This document shows, in pieces, positions 26,401 through 32,632 of a stretch of 64,000 nt of DNA. Source of the DNA: Spirometra erinaceieuropaei. Lineage: Eukaryota > Platyhelminthes > Cestoda > Diphyllobothriidea > Diphyllobothriidae. Every line of letters starts with the position of its first letter. The stretch's first letter is position 1. Where the stretch lies: contig CACRXP010000035.1 in NCBI GenBank assembly GCA_902702965.1, forward strand, positions 1,763,560 through 1,827,559. The letters are read 5' to 3'. The position numbers and the translations under genes were made by a program. The notes beneath the pieces were generated by a model that ran no database searches, had not been told where the DNA came from, and saw only the letters and a list, made by a program, of their open reading frames with translations.

Positions 26401-27939
26401 GACTAATTGTCGGGCGATCGCTTCGGAAATTCTTGGCATGTGGGGCAGGGAGTAGAATTTTCGTGACATACTGTCTTTACTAGAGTCGAAGCTTTGTGGT
26501 TGTCTCTGGCATCTGCGACGGTTTTTCACAAAGTTGATTGGATATCCGTTGAGCTGGTAGAACCGATACAAGTAAGCCAGTTCATTCCTAAGTAAATCAT
26601 GACCACTGCAGTAACGGTAGACTCGGTGGAAAAGAGTTCAAACACGCGTCTTTTATGGGCCACCGGGCGGTTACTCTTATTCCTAACGATGATTTCGGCA
26701 TTAGAGCTTCTTCGGCGAGCGCTTGTTGCGAGACCGCTATCAGAGTCTTTGTATACTCACGTCCAAAAGTGGGAGGATGTCTCCTGTTGCCTTTTCTCGA
26801 GTAAATTGTAGAGCTGGTAAAACGCCATTCAGTCTCTGGTAACATTGCTTAACTTTGTAAGCCTTTATAATATCGAATGTGTCGTTTACGTATCTGAACC
26901 ACATTTTGACTGCAAAGTCCTCTTCTAATTGTTGTAGAATCAGCTCTAAGAGTAGCCCCGATAATGGCAAGCCCATTGGGGTACCCTTAAACAGTTTATA
27001 ATACTTGATTTTGAACGGACAATACTTATTGAGACGGAGCCTAAGCATTTCAAGGACGTGTTGTATTGGAATGTTGATGGAATGGTCTTGCAAGTGTTGG
27101 ACTACGCCCTCAATTGCCGGGTCACGTGGTATTAATGGAAACAGGGCAACCACATCAGAGGATAGAATGCCTTCACCAGGACTTGATTTAAGACCTTGGA
27201 TCTTTTGAAGGAATGCCTGAGAGTTTTTGAGGCTGTATTGTGGTCCATCGGTGAGGGGCTTCAGTGCCTGTATAACCAATTCGCAAGGTTTTAGGCGAGC
27301 CATCTAATAAGCGCTACTACGGTCCTCAATGGTGCATCCGGTTTGTGCACTATTGGAAGGCTTTATGCATGTGCGATACAGGGGTCACTGAGAATCTTAA
27401 ATCACCGGGACTTATCAGCTTTAGTCGAGTAAGTTCATTCACCTTCTTCACGGTTGTGGCATGCTTTTTCGTTGGATCCTCAACGAGTGACGTGTAGGCT
27501 TCCCTGTCGTTGAAGACTTAATTTGCTTTATTCACGTTATCAGTCTTGTCCATGATGGTGGTTGCACCATCTGTGTCAGCAGACACAATCGCTATACTGT
27601 CATCAGTCTTCAGAGATCGCCACTTCTTCTTCTCATCGATGAGTAAGGTCTGGTGACGCTTCCTTTACTAGTGGGGCGACTACGTATGCCATGTCTTCAC
27701 GGACACCAGAGGTCGTCAGTATCGGTAGGATTAACCTCTTCCCCTTTGCCCTAAAATGCCAAAAGCCGGTGCCGACGTCAAAGCATGCTGGACTTGCGCT
27801 TGCCGTCTCCTTACTGATGATGTCACGGAGCCTTTCTCTTTGCCTTCCACAGGGAACAAGCGTGAAGTTTAGTCCCCAGCGAGTCGGTCTTTCGCACATT
27901 ATCAACCACCACGATGTGATTCAGATTGTGAAAAAGTGA
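2343..27939 (+). CDS. DRG1: DRG1, developmentally regulated GTP-binding protein 1 (14 exons)
   Basis: DRG1 is a cytoplasmic Obg/DRG-family GTPase that associates with translation and is stabilised by its partner ZC3H15/DFRP1 (family knowledge). Exons seen here: 2343-2406, 2451-2536, 2578-2649, 2706-2795, 2838-2898, 2986-3076, 4860-4932, 9712-9802, 11192-11289, 20485-20561, 24845-24933, 24978-25036, 25207-25260, 27853-27939. All introns are GT-AG and all phases match, giving 1092 nt and 363 residues. G1 is GFPSVGKS (68-75), G3 is DLPG (114-117), G4 is NKID (245-248), and the TGS domain runs from about 289 to the end VIQIVKK. The switch-I-region stretch YEFTTLT is intact. The usual G5-area SAHH reads SCNM here. 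Introns 6-10 and 13 hold foldback, LINE, PLE and tRNA-headed repeats. I aligned it from memory of the animal protein. The identification is secure; individual splice ends are well supported but untested. Confidence 0.93.
2451..2536 (+). CDS. DRG1: DRG1 exon 2
   Basis: Residues 22-50, including the conserved [11 protein letters not shown] helix. The intron before it is only 44 nt. The donor is GTAGGT. Confidence 0.9.
2578..2649 (+). CDS. DRG1: DRG1 exon 3 (P-loop)
   Basis: Residues 51-74, from GEGFDV to the P-loop GFPSVGK. The intron after it falls between K74 and S75 of the Walker A motif. An upstream AG at 2568-2569 would break phase, so the acceptor at 2576-2577 is preferred. Confidence 0.9.
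2706..2795 (+). CDS. DRG1: DRG1 exon 4
   Basis: Residues 75-104, starting STLLNALT and containing the switch-region [13 protein letters not shown]. Phase 0 at both ends. Confidence 0.92.
2838..2898 (+). CDS. DRG1: DRG1 exon 5 (G3 motif)
   Basis: Residues 105-124, with [15 protein letters not shown] covering the Mg2+-binding DLPG motif. Ends in phase 1 before GTACGT. Confidence 0.92.
2986..3076 (+). CDS. DRG1: DRG1 exon 6
   Basis: Residues 125-154, [17 protein letters not shown] and the following strand. Ends in phase 2 at a GTAAAC donor. This is the last exon of the compact 5' cluster. Confidence 0.92.
4294..4335 (-). ncRNA. Hammerhead-ribozyme-like motif, possible solo PLE terminal repeat
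   Basis: Read on the minus strand: GTCT, core CTGATGA (4331-4325), a stem-II hairpin GGACTC/GAGAATCC with loop AAGT, core GAAA (4305-4302), CGTC, AGGC. Stem I would be GTCT/AGGC with one wobble. Stem III is just the self-complementary ACGT, as in minimal, dimer-acting hammerheads of Penelope-like elements. One T is bulged between CTGATGA and stem II. No PLE coding sequence was recognised beside it. Confidence 0.5.
4860..4932 (+). CDS. DRG1: DRG1 exon 7
   Basis: Residues 155-179, [20 protein letters not shown], matching the ENELEGFGIRLN region of animal DRG1. Preceded by a TTTCCAG acceptor and followed by GTACGT. Confidence 0.9.
5380..5490 (+). repeat. Degenerate tRNA-headed repeat (family S)
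   Basis: Contains a B-box-like GGATTCGAATCCC at about 5401-5415, followed by the family motifs 'ggctgacacctgctaac' and 'gtccgaaatgagac', a decayed form of the hammerhead-like segment seen at 16342-16384. Confidence 0.5.
5595..6480. mobile_element. Foldback/MITE-like element FB1 (copy B)
   Basis: The left end 'tctcatgaaacgttaacc' (about 5603) is the inverted counterpart of the right end 'gtcaacatttcag...gctactgta' (about 6443-6476). Internal matches include 'ggatgctggctttcg' (about 5719) and 'gaaagccggcgtcctgac' (about 6330). No transposase frame was found. Confidence 0.75.
6650..7470 (+). pseudogene. LINE reverse-transcriptase remnant (3' half)
   Basis: Translates with frameshifts as the end of a non-LTR retrotransposon RT. 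It reads [16 protein letters not shown] at about 6680-6730, where the usual YADDIALL motif has lost its catalytic YADD. Then SRIDAARRVFSSLRKCLW at about 6950-7000, SVLLYGCECW at about 7055-7090, and [16 protein letters not shown] at about 7295-7340. The same family occurs on the minus strand at 52790-53703. It sits in DRG1 intron 7. Confidence 0.8.
7480..8750 (-). repeat. Dispersed repeat family B, minus orientation, rearranged
   Basis: Several blocks match the minus strand of the repeat at 37800-38640: 'ggcaactttccaggccgcg' near 8120, the 'cgacctcactctccctt' block near 8650, and 'ccgtccgttgccaagatggg' near 8275. Many short overlapping frames occur here on both strands. None looks like a gene. 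Confidence 0.55.
8889..9050 (+). repeat. G-run and degenerate family S repeat
   Basis: A run of ten G (about 8890-8899) is followed by a tRNA-like head with 'gtggcacactggagccgag' and 'tttgaatccc' and by 'atgccaggaatggccattccg', the decayed hammerhead-like segment of family S. Confidence 0.5.
9712..9802 (+). CDS. DRG1: DRG1 exon 8
   Basis: Residues 180-209, [14 protein letters not shown] to HEY. It corresponds to the family's KKDKGGINLTATCP segment and is the most divergent part of the protein. Acceptor TTTTTAG, donor GTATCC (weak). Phases on both sides agree with exons 7 and 9. Confidence 0.82.
9803..11191 (+). other. DRG1 intron 8
   Basis: AT-rich intron. No mobile element was recognised with confidence. 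A short stretch at about 10066-10120 ('ggccagcagatagctagtag') resembles the FB2 foldback arm. Confidence 0.5.
11192..11289 (+). CDS. DRG1: DRG1 exon 9
   Basis: Residues 210-242, with [12 protein letters not shown] and [13 protein letters not shown]. It matches the animal LIDVVEGNRVYIPCIY region. The acceptor TTTAAAAAG is pyrimidine-poor. Donor GTAAGT. Confidence 0.88.
13440..13830 (+). repeat. Dispersed repeat family B
   Basis: Contains the family hallmarks in order: 'gttgtcggtcaaaaacctg', 'gtgtggaccagggggtg', 'ccggtcttctcgactctg', 'ggagaggaggagaaagtgcgg', 'cactataagccaattcacgc' and 'gagcacacggtggacatcgt'. The same order is found at 38340-38640, and inverted at 40550-40930. Confidence 0.75.
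16069..16532 (+). repeat. tRNA-headed hammerhead repeat (family S), head-to-tail dimer
   Basis: Two units in tandem with a 312-bp period (for example 'tgtctttgtcgg' at 16079 and 16391). Order in a unit: body with 'gcgccgctgtgcggctgctgg' and 'gcacaacggaacgagtgagt', tail 'ccctaccattgtat', tRNA-like head (16248-16325) with an A-box-like TGGCCCGGTGG and a B-box-like GTTCGAGGC, then the hammerhead-like segment (16342-16384). The dimer starts at 'cagtct', which corresponds to the predicted cleavage point. It resembles the schistosome SINE-like hammerhead satellites. Confidence 0.75.
16342..16384 (+). ncRNA. Hammerhead-ribozyme-like motif in family S repeat
   Basis: Stem I GCTGG/CCAGT (16342-16346 with 16380-16384), core CTGACGA (16347-16353), stem II GGTT-AATA-AGCC (16355-16366), core GAA plus A15.1 (16368-16371), self-complementary stem III ATGGCCAT (16371-16378), then T17 and the expected cleavage after 16379. 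The weak point is a C/A pair where a G-C normally closes stem II. Other copies keep stem I as ACTGG/CCAGT. Activity is untested. Confidence 0.55.
17560..18070 (+). repeat. Dispersed repeat family B
   Basis: Contains 'actgccaactgacgggac', 'gcaatggctcctttttacc', 'tatggcactcccaatc', 'ggcgtgtgtgtggcacgcg' and 'gagcacttggtgtacatcg' in the same order as at 22300-22730 and 38170-38620. Confidence 0.7.
18063..18092. repeat. (GTC)n microsatellite
   Basis: About ten uninterrupted GTC/CGT units directly follow the family B end motif 'gccgaactgtc'. Confidence 0.95.
19610..20410. mobile_element. Foldback/MITE-like element FB1 (copy C)
   Basis: Matches the other copies at 'acttggtagaaaattgcg' (about 19720), 'catggcccac' and 'aaacgcatt...catttcataag' near 20340-20400, and ends near 'gactgta'. 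AT-rich, no transposase. Confidence 0.65.
20485..20561 (+). CDS. DRG1: DRG1 exon 10 (G4 motif)
   Basis: Residues 243-267, [16 protein letters not shown], containing the guanine-specificity motif NKID. It follows a 9.2-kb intron, the largest in the gene. Confidence 0.9.
21915..22730 (+). repeat. Dispersed repeat family B (long copy)
   Basis: Parallels 37850-38640 over its length: 'ctcgctatccgtgg', the 'gcatacgggctttc' block, 'gttgccaaccgatgggataac', 'gtcaggctacaatggcccc', 'ccttcggtcttctggacac' and 'gagcacacggtggacatcg'. Confidence 0.7.
23405..23560 (+). repeat. Family B fragment
   Basis: Matches only the middle of the family: 'ctcaggctacaatggctcc', 'ggcactcccactcgg', 'aaaacctggtccatcctg' and 'caggcgtgtgtgtg'. 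Confidence 0.65.
23575..23920. mobile_element. Palindromic element FB2 (copy)
   Basis: Left arm 'caggcactggctaaaagccc' with 'accgatcttgtgc' is repeated inverted at the right as 'gcacaagatcggcg' and 'gggcttttagctac' (about 23789-23833). The same motifs form the palindrome at 46 kb. Confidence 0.7.
24040..24240 (+). repeat. Family B fragment
   Basis: The 3' portion of the family: 'cgccggtcttcttgacacc', 'ggaggagagagtgcg', 'gcacgccgtggacatcgtc'. Confidence 0.7.
24845..24933 (+). CDS. DRG1: DRG1 exon 11
   Basis: Residues 268-297, [20 protein letters not shown] followed by TKKQG, which leads into the TGS domain. The split codon AG|T makes Ser268, aligning with the family's G5-area serine. Confidence 0.9.
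24978..25036 (+). CDS. DRG1: DRG1 exon 12
   Basis: Residues 298-317, [19 protein letters not shown], the early TGS domain. It follows a 44-nt intron. Confidence 0.85.
25207..25260 (+). CDS. DRG1: DRG1 exon 13
   Basis: Residues 318-335, ending NFKYALVW, which matches the EFKYALVWG signature of the family TGS domain. Donor GTAAGC. Confidence 0.9.
25530..25990 (-). repeat. tRNA-headed hammerhead repeat (family S), minus-strand dimer
   Basis: Two body units ('atggtggagggggcgctcac' at 25528 and 25842, offset 314 bp) with a tRNA-like head between them (about 25720-25800, anti-sense B-box 'gggctcgaattcgcg'). Read on the minus strand, the first unit starts near 25990 at 'caggctcccttgtc', the same point as the 16-kb dimer. 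It sits in DRG1 intron 13, next to a PLE. Confidence 0.75.
25673..25716 (-). ncRNA. Decayed hammerhead-like motif in family S
   Basis: Minus strand: stem I ACTGG/CCAGT is perfect and core CTGACGA is intact. The GAAA core reads AAAA and stem II is weaker. Stem III ATGGCCAT is kept, with C at the cleavage position. Probably inactive. Confidence 0.5.
26030..27660 (-). mobile_element. Penelope-like element remnant in DRG1 intron 13
   Basis: Minus-strand frames give, from high to low coordinates: an N-terminal RT region with [16 protein letters not shown] (about 27550-27600), an RT core at 26740-27303, a joining region [13 protein letters not shown] (about 26517-26555), and a decayed endonuclease C-terminus [20 protein letters not shown] (about 26110-26200) with [12 protein letters not shown]. 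Stop codons and frameshifts break it. Insertion is antisense to DRG1 between exons 13 and 14. Confidence 0.85.
26740..27303 (-). pseudogene. PLE reverse transcriptase core, catalytic site changed
   Basis: A 187-codon open frame carries RT motif A as [12 protein letters not shown], motif B as [20 protein letters not shown], and motif C as [11 protein letters not shown]. The first catalytic Asp of YVDD is Asn (codon at 26884-26886), which should abolish polymerisation. The frame ends in QRL, where intact relatives continue, so a frameshift follows near 26745. Confidence 0.85.
27853..27939 (+). CDS. DRG1: DRG1 exon 14 and stop
   Basis: Residues 336-363, [12 protein letters not shown] to VIQIVKK and a TGA stop at 27937-27939. 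The C-terminal VIQIVKK is identical to animal DRG1. Acceptor CTTCCACAG. A PLE lies just upstream in the opposite orientation, and an assembly gap starts 17 nt after the stop. Confidence 0.93.
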   Translation, partial: GTSVKFSPQRVGLSHIINHHDVIQIVKK

Positions 27940-27955
27940 GATTTCTTCTCCTGCC

Positions 27956-28026
27956 NNNNNNNNNNNNNNNNNNNNNNNNNNNNNNNNNNNNNNNNNNNNN
28001 NNNNNNNNNNNNNNNNNNNNNNNNNN
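27956..28026. other. Assembly gap (71 N)
   Basis: Unresolved bases. They begin 17 nt after the DRG1 stop, so the start of the 3'UTR is not visible. Confidence 0.99.
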
Positions 28027-28299
28027 GAAATTCGAGGCCAGGCCATATGCGATACGGTGGTCCATATTTACGCGTCCAGTTAGTTGACGCAAATGTTAAA
28101 ATCGCGAAAATTGTTTTCAAGTGGTTAAGCATAATGTACGTACACCCAAACAAAGGATTAAACAAGACAGAATTCGTAGGATGAAGTTTGAGAAGATGGT
28201 TTTAATTACTTCTTGAAACAATTCTCTTTCGGGATTTGGCATAGTTTGCTGGTAGCAGATGGTCCGTCTGACGATGTCCATCGTGTACCCTCACAGCAG

Positions 28300-28480
28300 G
28301 TTGGGCGCAAGAACAGCGACTTCAGCGTGAGTTGATTTATAGAGATAGTGGGTTTGCGCTGCATCTACCACACTCTCCTCCTCACCCATCTTGACCCGGT
28401 CTCAAGGCAGACCCCAGAAGACCGGGGGCCGCAGGGGGCGCAGGTTTTTTAGGTTGACGTGAAACCGCGCCCGGGCGCGC
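28300..28480 (-). repeat. Family B fragment, minus strand
   Basis: Minus-strand matches to the 3' part of the family: 'gcatctaccacactctcctcc' region, 'gtctcaaggcag', 'agaagaccggggg'. Confidence 0.6.
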
Positions 28481-29227
28481 TCTCACCCCCTGGTGCTGTC
28501 TGTGTCACGTGTTACACGGTAGCTTCAGATAATCCACTGGACCCTATCTTGTCTATTCGGCTTGACTCTAACGGGCCACTGGGACATTTGAGAGGCTCGA
28601 GAGTGGGGAAGATTCCGCCGGGATCAAGTTCTCATTCCTCCATACATGCAAATAAGTACGCATTCAGATCCCCAGGACAAATGAACAGTCTTGGCTTGGG
28701 ATATCTCCATCTGATGGTGTAATTTGGAAGTCCCCCTTCGTCTGTAGTGGTCGAACTATGAATAAGTACTCGATTTGTAGCAACGAGGAGTGCCAGATGG
28801 CGGGAACTGATGAATTTCTGTTCACTAAGGTGCCCATGATCCATTCGGCGAACTCTATCTGTCGATTATTCCAACTCAATGTCCTCGACTGTTTGTGTTT
28901 TTATTCCATCATCTCGGCCCGGCTTGCGGTTCACTGAGTGAAAACCGAATAATTGTAGAACAGCGCTACTCCGATATAACCGCGCAAAGTCGTTTTCGCC
29001 GGTAGCAAGCTGGCGGGCGGACAGAATGGGATCGAGTGCGATCTTAACCACAACAGTGAGGGTCACACACCTACCTGGCATATACATAATATGGTAGAGG
29101 GGTGCTCTTAGCGGGCTTAGTCAATCAATAACGTGATCCTACGCTAAATTCAAGAAAAGCCAATCGAAACGAGCACGTCCGAACGGAGTTGCCTGTCAGC
29201 GCCGCCCACTGAAGAACAATGGCAGTG
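28481..29227. other. Intergenic, nothing recognised
   Basis: Short overlapping frames only, without recognisable domains or splice-supported exons. Confidence 0.4.
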
Positions 29228-29525
29228 GGTGAAAGGTCACTCGAAGTGTGCAACACCTGTGGCTCGATCCCGTGACCTGTTGGTTAGAAGTCCAACGCCT
29301 CTAACCCCTGAGACGAGGGTTCGCCGTCCTGTCTATTGCGATTTGGAATATAAAATAGTGGAAGGGCGCTCACCCATCGCGCTACGGAACTCACCCCTCC
29401 CGTTGTGCCTTGGGGTTTCCCCCGAGCCCCGCTAACAGCCGTACGGCGGGGCGTCATACAGGCAGAATAGCGTTACTCAAAAGACGAGGGAGACTGGCAT
29501 GGCCATTTCTGGCTCATCAGCCAGT
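29228..29525 (-). repeat. Family S repeat, circularly permuted copy
   Basis: On the minus strand the copy starts with the hammerhead-like segment (29525-29493), then body, tail and tRNA-like head (about 29325-29262), and stops just before where that segment would recur. Core CTGATGA and GAAA are present with stem I ACTGG/CCAGT, but stem II is deleted to GCCA. Confidence 0.65.
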
Positions 29526-30169
29526 GTAATTTACCGTATCTTACGCTCTCCTAGCACCTATAGGGGCACGCGCACGATGTTCCTCACTGTTTATGGGGTG
29601 GGCATTTGTATGGCGGAGACTGCCTTTCGAGAATGACCAATCTTGACTACGCAAAGTGGTGAGTTAGAACGCAGTGTCTTATTGGTCATTACTTGGTTTC
29701 TTGTACAAATAGTATAATAATGTACAATAAACATAAATTAGCTGGAGGATCTATGACTCAATTCTGTTCGATTTTCTTTCCAAATCACCTCTCAACCAAT
29801 CACAACGGTGGAAGCCAATCTTTTGACTTCCTCGACTTTTGAGGCCCAATAAATACGGTCGAGAAATAACCGTGAACAACCTGGATGCCCCAGCTCTGGC
29901 CTCCGTTCCTCCCCGAATTTGTCCCTGCCCTAGCCCTTGTACAGTGGAACGTTTAGCAGGACTTATATGTCGGTTAGCCTTAGTAAACTCGTTTTTTTAC
30001 TAACTGACCTCCTCTTTTGCCTTTTGGCTAGACGTCCTTCCAGACAGGTTCGTTACACCTACCGTACTCAACATCATGTTTGGGGCGCCTGGTATCTTAA
30101 CCAGGATCTTTGGTCATCGAATAAAACGCAGGTCTAAGGAATCTGAAGTCCGAACTCGTGTTCTTTGGT
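29526..30169. other. Intergenic, nothing recognised
   Basis: AT-rich in 29600-29860. No gene or repeat assigned. Confidence 0.4.
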
Positions 30170-30430
30170 CATTGGGCGTTAAGTAGTCCAACGTTCTACA
30201 ATTGAGCCACGAGCTTGTTTTTCTCTCGGATTTTGACATGATATATTAACAATGGAGGATGAGGACTAGTCTGGGTTTGGGTAAGTCCGACTGACCAAGG
30301 CTAGTAAGCCAGCAATGACCATTTTGGTTTCCCTTGCCTTTGTCGGCAATCCATTACCTGCATATGCAGCTAGTCATAGTGCCTGGTTGAACGCCAAGGC
30401 ACAACGAAACGAGTCCGTCCCATAACCCGT
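30170..30430. repeat. Family S repeat, rearranged
   Basis: A tRNA-like head on the minus strand (about 30170-30225) is followed by a plus-strand segment with 'gactgaccaaggctagtaag', 'ccttgcctttgtcggcaat' and 'ggcacaacgaaacgagt', so the two parts are inverted relative to each other. Confidence 0.55.
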
Positions 30431-31030
30431 CATCCACCTTTCGCCCGTGGAGGTCGAGTATTAACACCCGGGAAAAAATCTCGTGGCAGATCCTTAGCTA
30501 ATACAGTATTGCTTTGTCAGTCAGATGTGATTATGTAGCCGCACCTGAGGTAAGCAAACCCTAGCCGCCTGTAATACGGCACCGGTGGTAAAAGGGGTTC
30601 TTACAGGTGGGTTCGGGGAACGCACAGGCGACGAGGTCAAGTATTTGTGTGCAAAAGAAAAGCCATTGGAAATGCGCGGGTGTACTTTTAGTGGTTGAGA
30701 AATAGTTGCTCTAACCCTAAACCCAACCCCTAACAGTATTGCATTCGTCAGGTGCGTCTACATAACCGTTTTGCCTTTTATTCCCGAAGTAAAGAAGAGA
30801 GGATCCCTTTATTTACTTAGTCAACACCACTTCCCCCGCATGGACTAACCATCTCTTTCCCGCAAATTGCTTGCAAAGTTCTCTCTGGGACCTTTTATTG
30901 ACCAGTATCAATACACACACTTGCCTGCCTGAAAACAAGGATTATATTTCTAGGTTACCCCATGTCATGTGCACTGTCGCATCGCCCACGCCAAGCCTGC
31001 TTCTTGGGGATGCAGACCAAGCCTGCGAGT

Positions 31031-31356
31031 CGTTGACACTGACCGATCAAAACTACGCAGTTGCACCCATGACGCATGCCAGGAGATGCGGACCCATCTG
31101 TACTCTTCTTTCGTGGACCTGACAAAGCCTTCGATACGGTGAATCGTGAAGGACTGTGGAAGATCATGCAGAAATTCGGCTGTCCGGAGCGATTCACTCA
31201 GATGGTGCGTCAGCTGCACGACGGTATGATGGCGCGAGTCACGGACAACGGTGCTGTCTCAGAGGCATTCGCAGTGACCAACGGAGTGAAGCAGGGATGC
31301 GTGCTGGCGTTGACACTGACCGATCAAAACTACGCAGTTGCACCCATGACGCATGC
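31031..31356. repeat. 49-bp direct repeats flanking a LINE fragment
   Basis: An identical 49-bp sequence (beginning cgttgacactgaccgatc, ending gacgcatgc) occurs at 31031-31079 and 31308-31356. The RT fragment lies between the two copies. Confidence 0.9.
31100..31310 (+). pseudogene. LINE reverse-transcriptase fragment (motifs A and B)
   Basis: An open stretch reads KAFDTVNREGLWKIMQKFG, then MVRQLHDGMMARVTDNG and VTNGVKQGCVLA, typical of RTE/jockey-like LINE RTs. It is cut at both ends by the 49-bp repeat. The expected continuation into the YADD region is absent. Confidence 0.85.
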
Positions 31357-32632
31357 TTGAATGAGTGTATGGTCAGTCTGAATGAACTCTGAAACTCCGT
31401 ACCCATCCACTATCGATCTGACTGCCGTCACAAACTGTCGGCTAGTGGATGCTGGAGCTGATATTTCTGACTTGTTTGCTGTCGCCAGCTAACCAATGCC
31501 CAACGTGAGACAGCGGGGACCAGTTGATTGAATCCATTCCAGGCGGTCCTTGATCCTACGCCCTGCCAATGAGGCGTGCGATCACATTCTGCTATATCCC
31601 GTCAGGATTACGTAACGTCGCGTTGAGCCGGTATTTCCTAACCTTGCTTGGTCATGAGTTGTCTGTTTGTCCTTTTGACCCTGCTCCGGAGCCAACACTG
31701 GTGGTAGTCGGGCCACAGGCAGTTACTAGTTGACTTTTTCTGGCCCATTTCTCGTTATCAACCAGCTACAACTCGATCCCAACCCTGGAAGACGCGTGGT
31801 GCGAACTCAGAGGCCTTTTAAAGTGACGTTTACTGATCTAACTGGATCATGTTTAAACGGCCACGGACATTTCCCAAGTTCGTATTGGAAGGAATGGAAG
31901 ATGTTTGGCTGTGACCGGAATTGCTTGCTCTGCGTTCCCTGTTGGTGCTTTGTCAAATAGATAAAAATATTCTCATGCCCACCCCTACCCGTCAGTACAG
32001 CATAAAGATAGCAGTTTACGGTGCGAAGACCTGCAAATATATTCCGATATCCATGGGCACTGAATGCCGGCCGTGGCAATCGGGGCGGACTCAGGCTTTG
32101 TAATTCTCCCTTAATAAATGAACACAATAGGATCCATTATCCCTACTTCTCGCCTCAGAACGCTTCACGTGTTCAATATCGACCCGCATACAGTCACGTG
32201 CAGTCGCCTAGAGGCCGTCAGCACTGTGCGCTGATTGGCTCAATTTCCTTGTAACCACCGCCTGACCTGCTGTCGCCCGCATCTGGGACAATAGAGTCTA
32301 CACGAGTCCGAAATCTAAAACAGGAAAGCTAGCGGTTCCTCTGACTGACTCGTCTCCTTCCTCCTTACGCGAATTCCAGACTAGACCTAGGCTTACGACA
32401 GTATGGAGGCGTGACCCTTGCGCGTAAATTATTCAAACACTTCATCGATTGAATTCGTGGTGTAATTGGACCCTGAACACGTGTTTTTTTACCAATGTCG
32501 GCAAGGAAAAGCCTGAGACACTGACAGCCAAATGCCAACATCAGCTATCCAAGCTCACCTCTATCCTCCCAAAGGTCTTAAATAGAATAAAATCAAGGCT
32601 GGACACAGCCTCAACCCCCATTTGACCATAAG
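31357..32632. other. Region upstream of the kinesin gene
   Basis: No gene recognised. It should hold the kinesin promoter and 5'UTR, but no clear TATA or initiator could be assigned. Confidence 0.35.

Noticed and set aside
27633..27905. A 90-codon minus-strand frame overlapping DRG1 exon 14
   Set aside because: It is the antisense shadow of the DRG1 exon and adjoining intron and has no PLE motif of its own.
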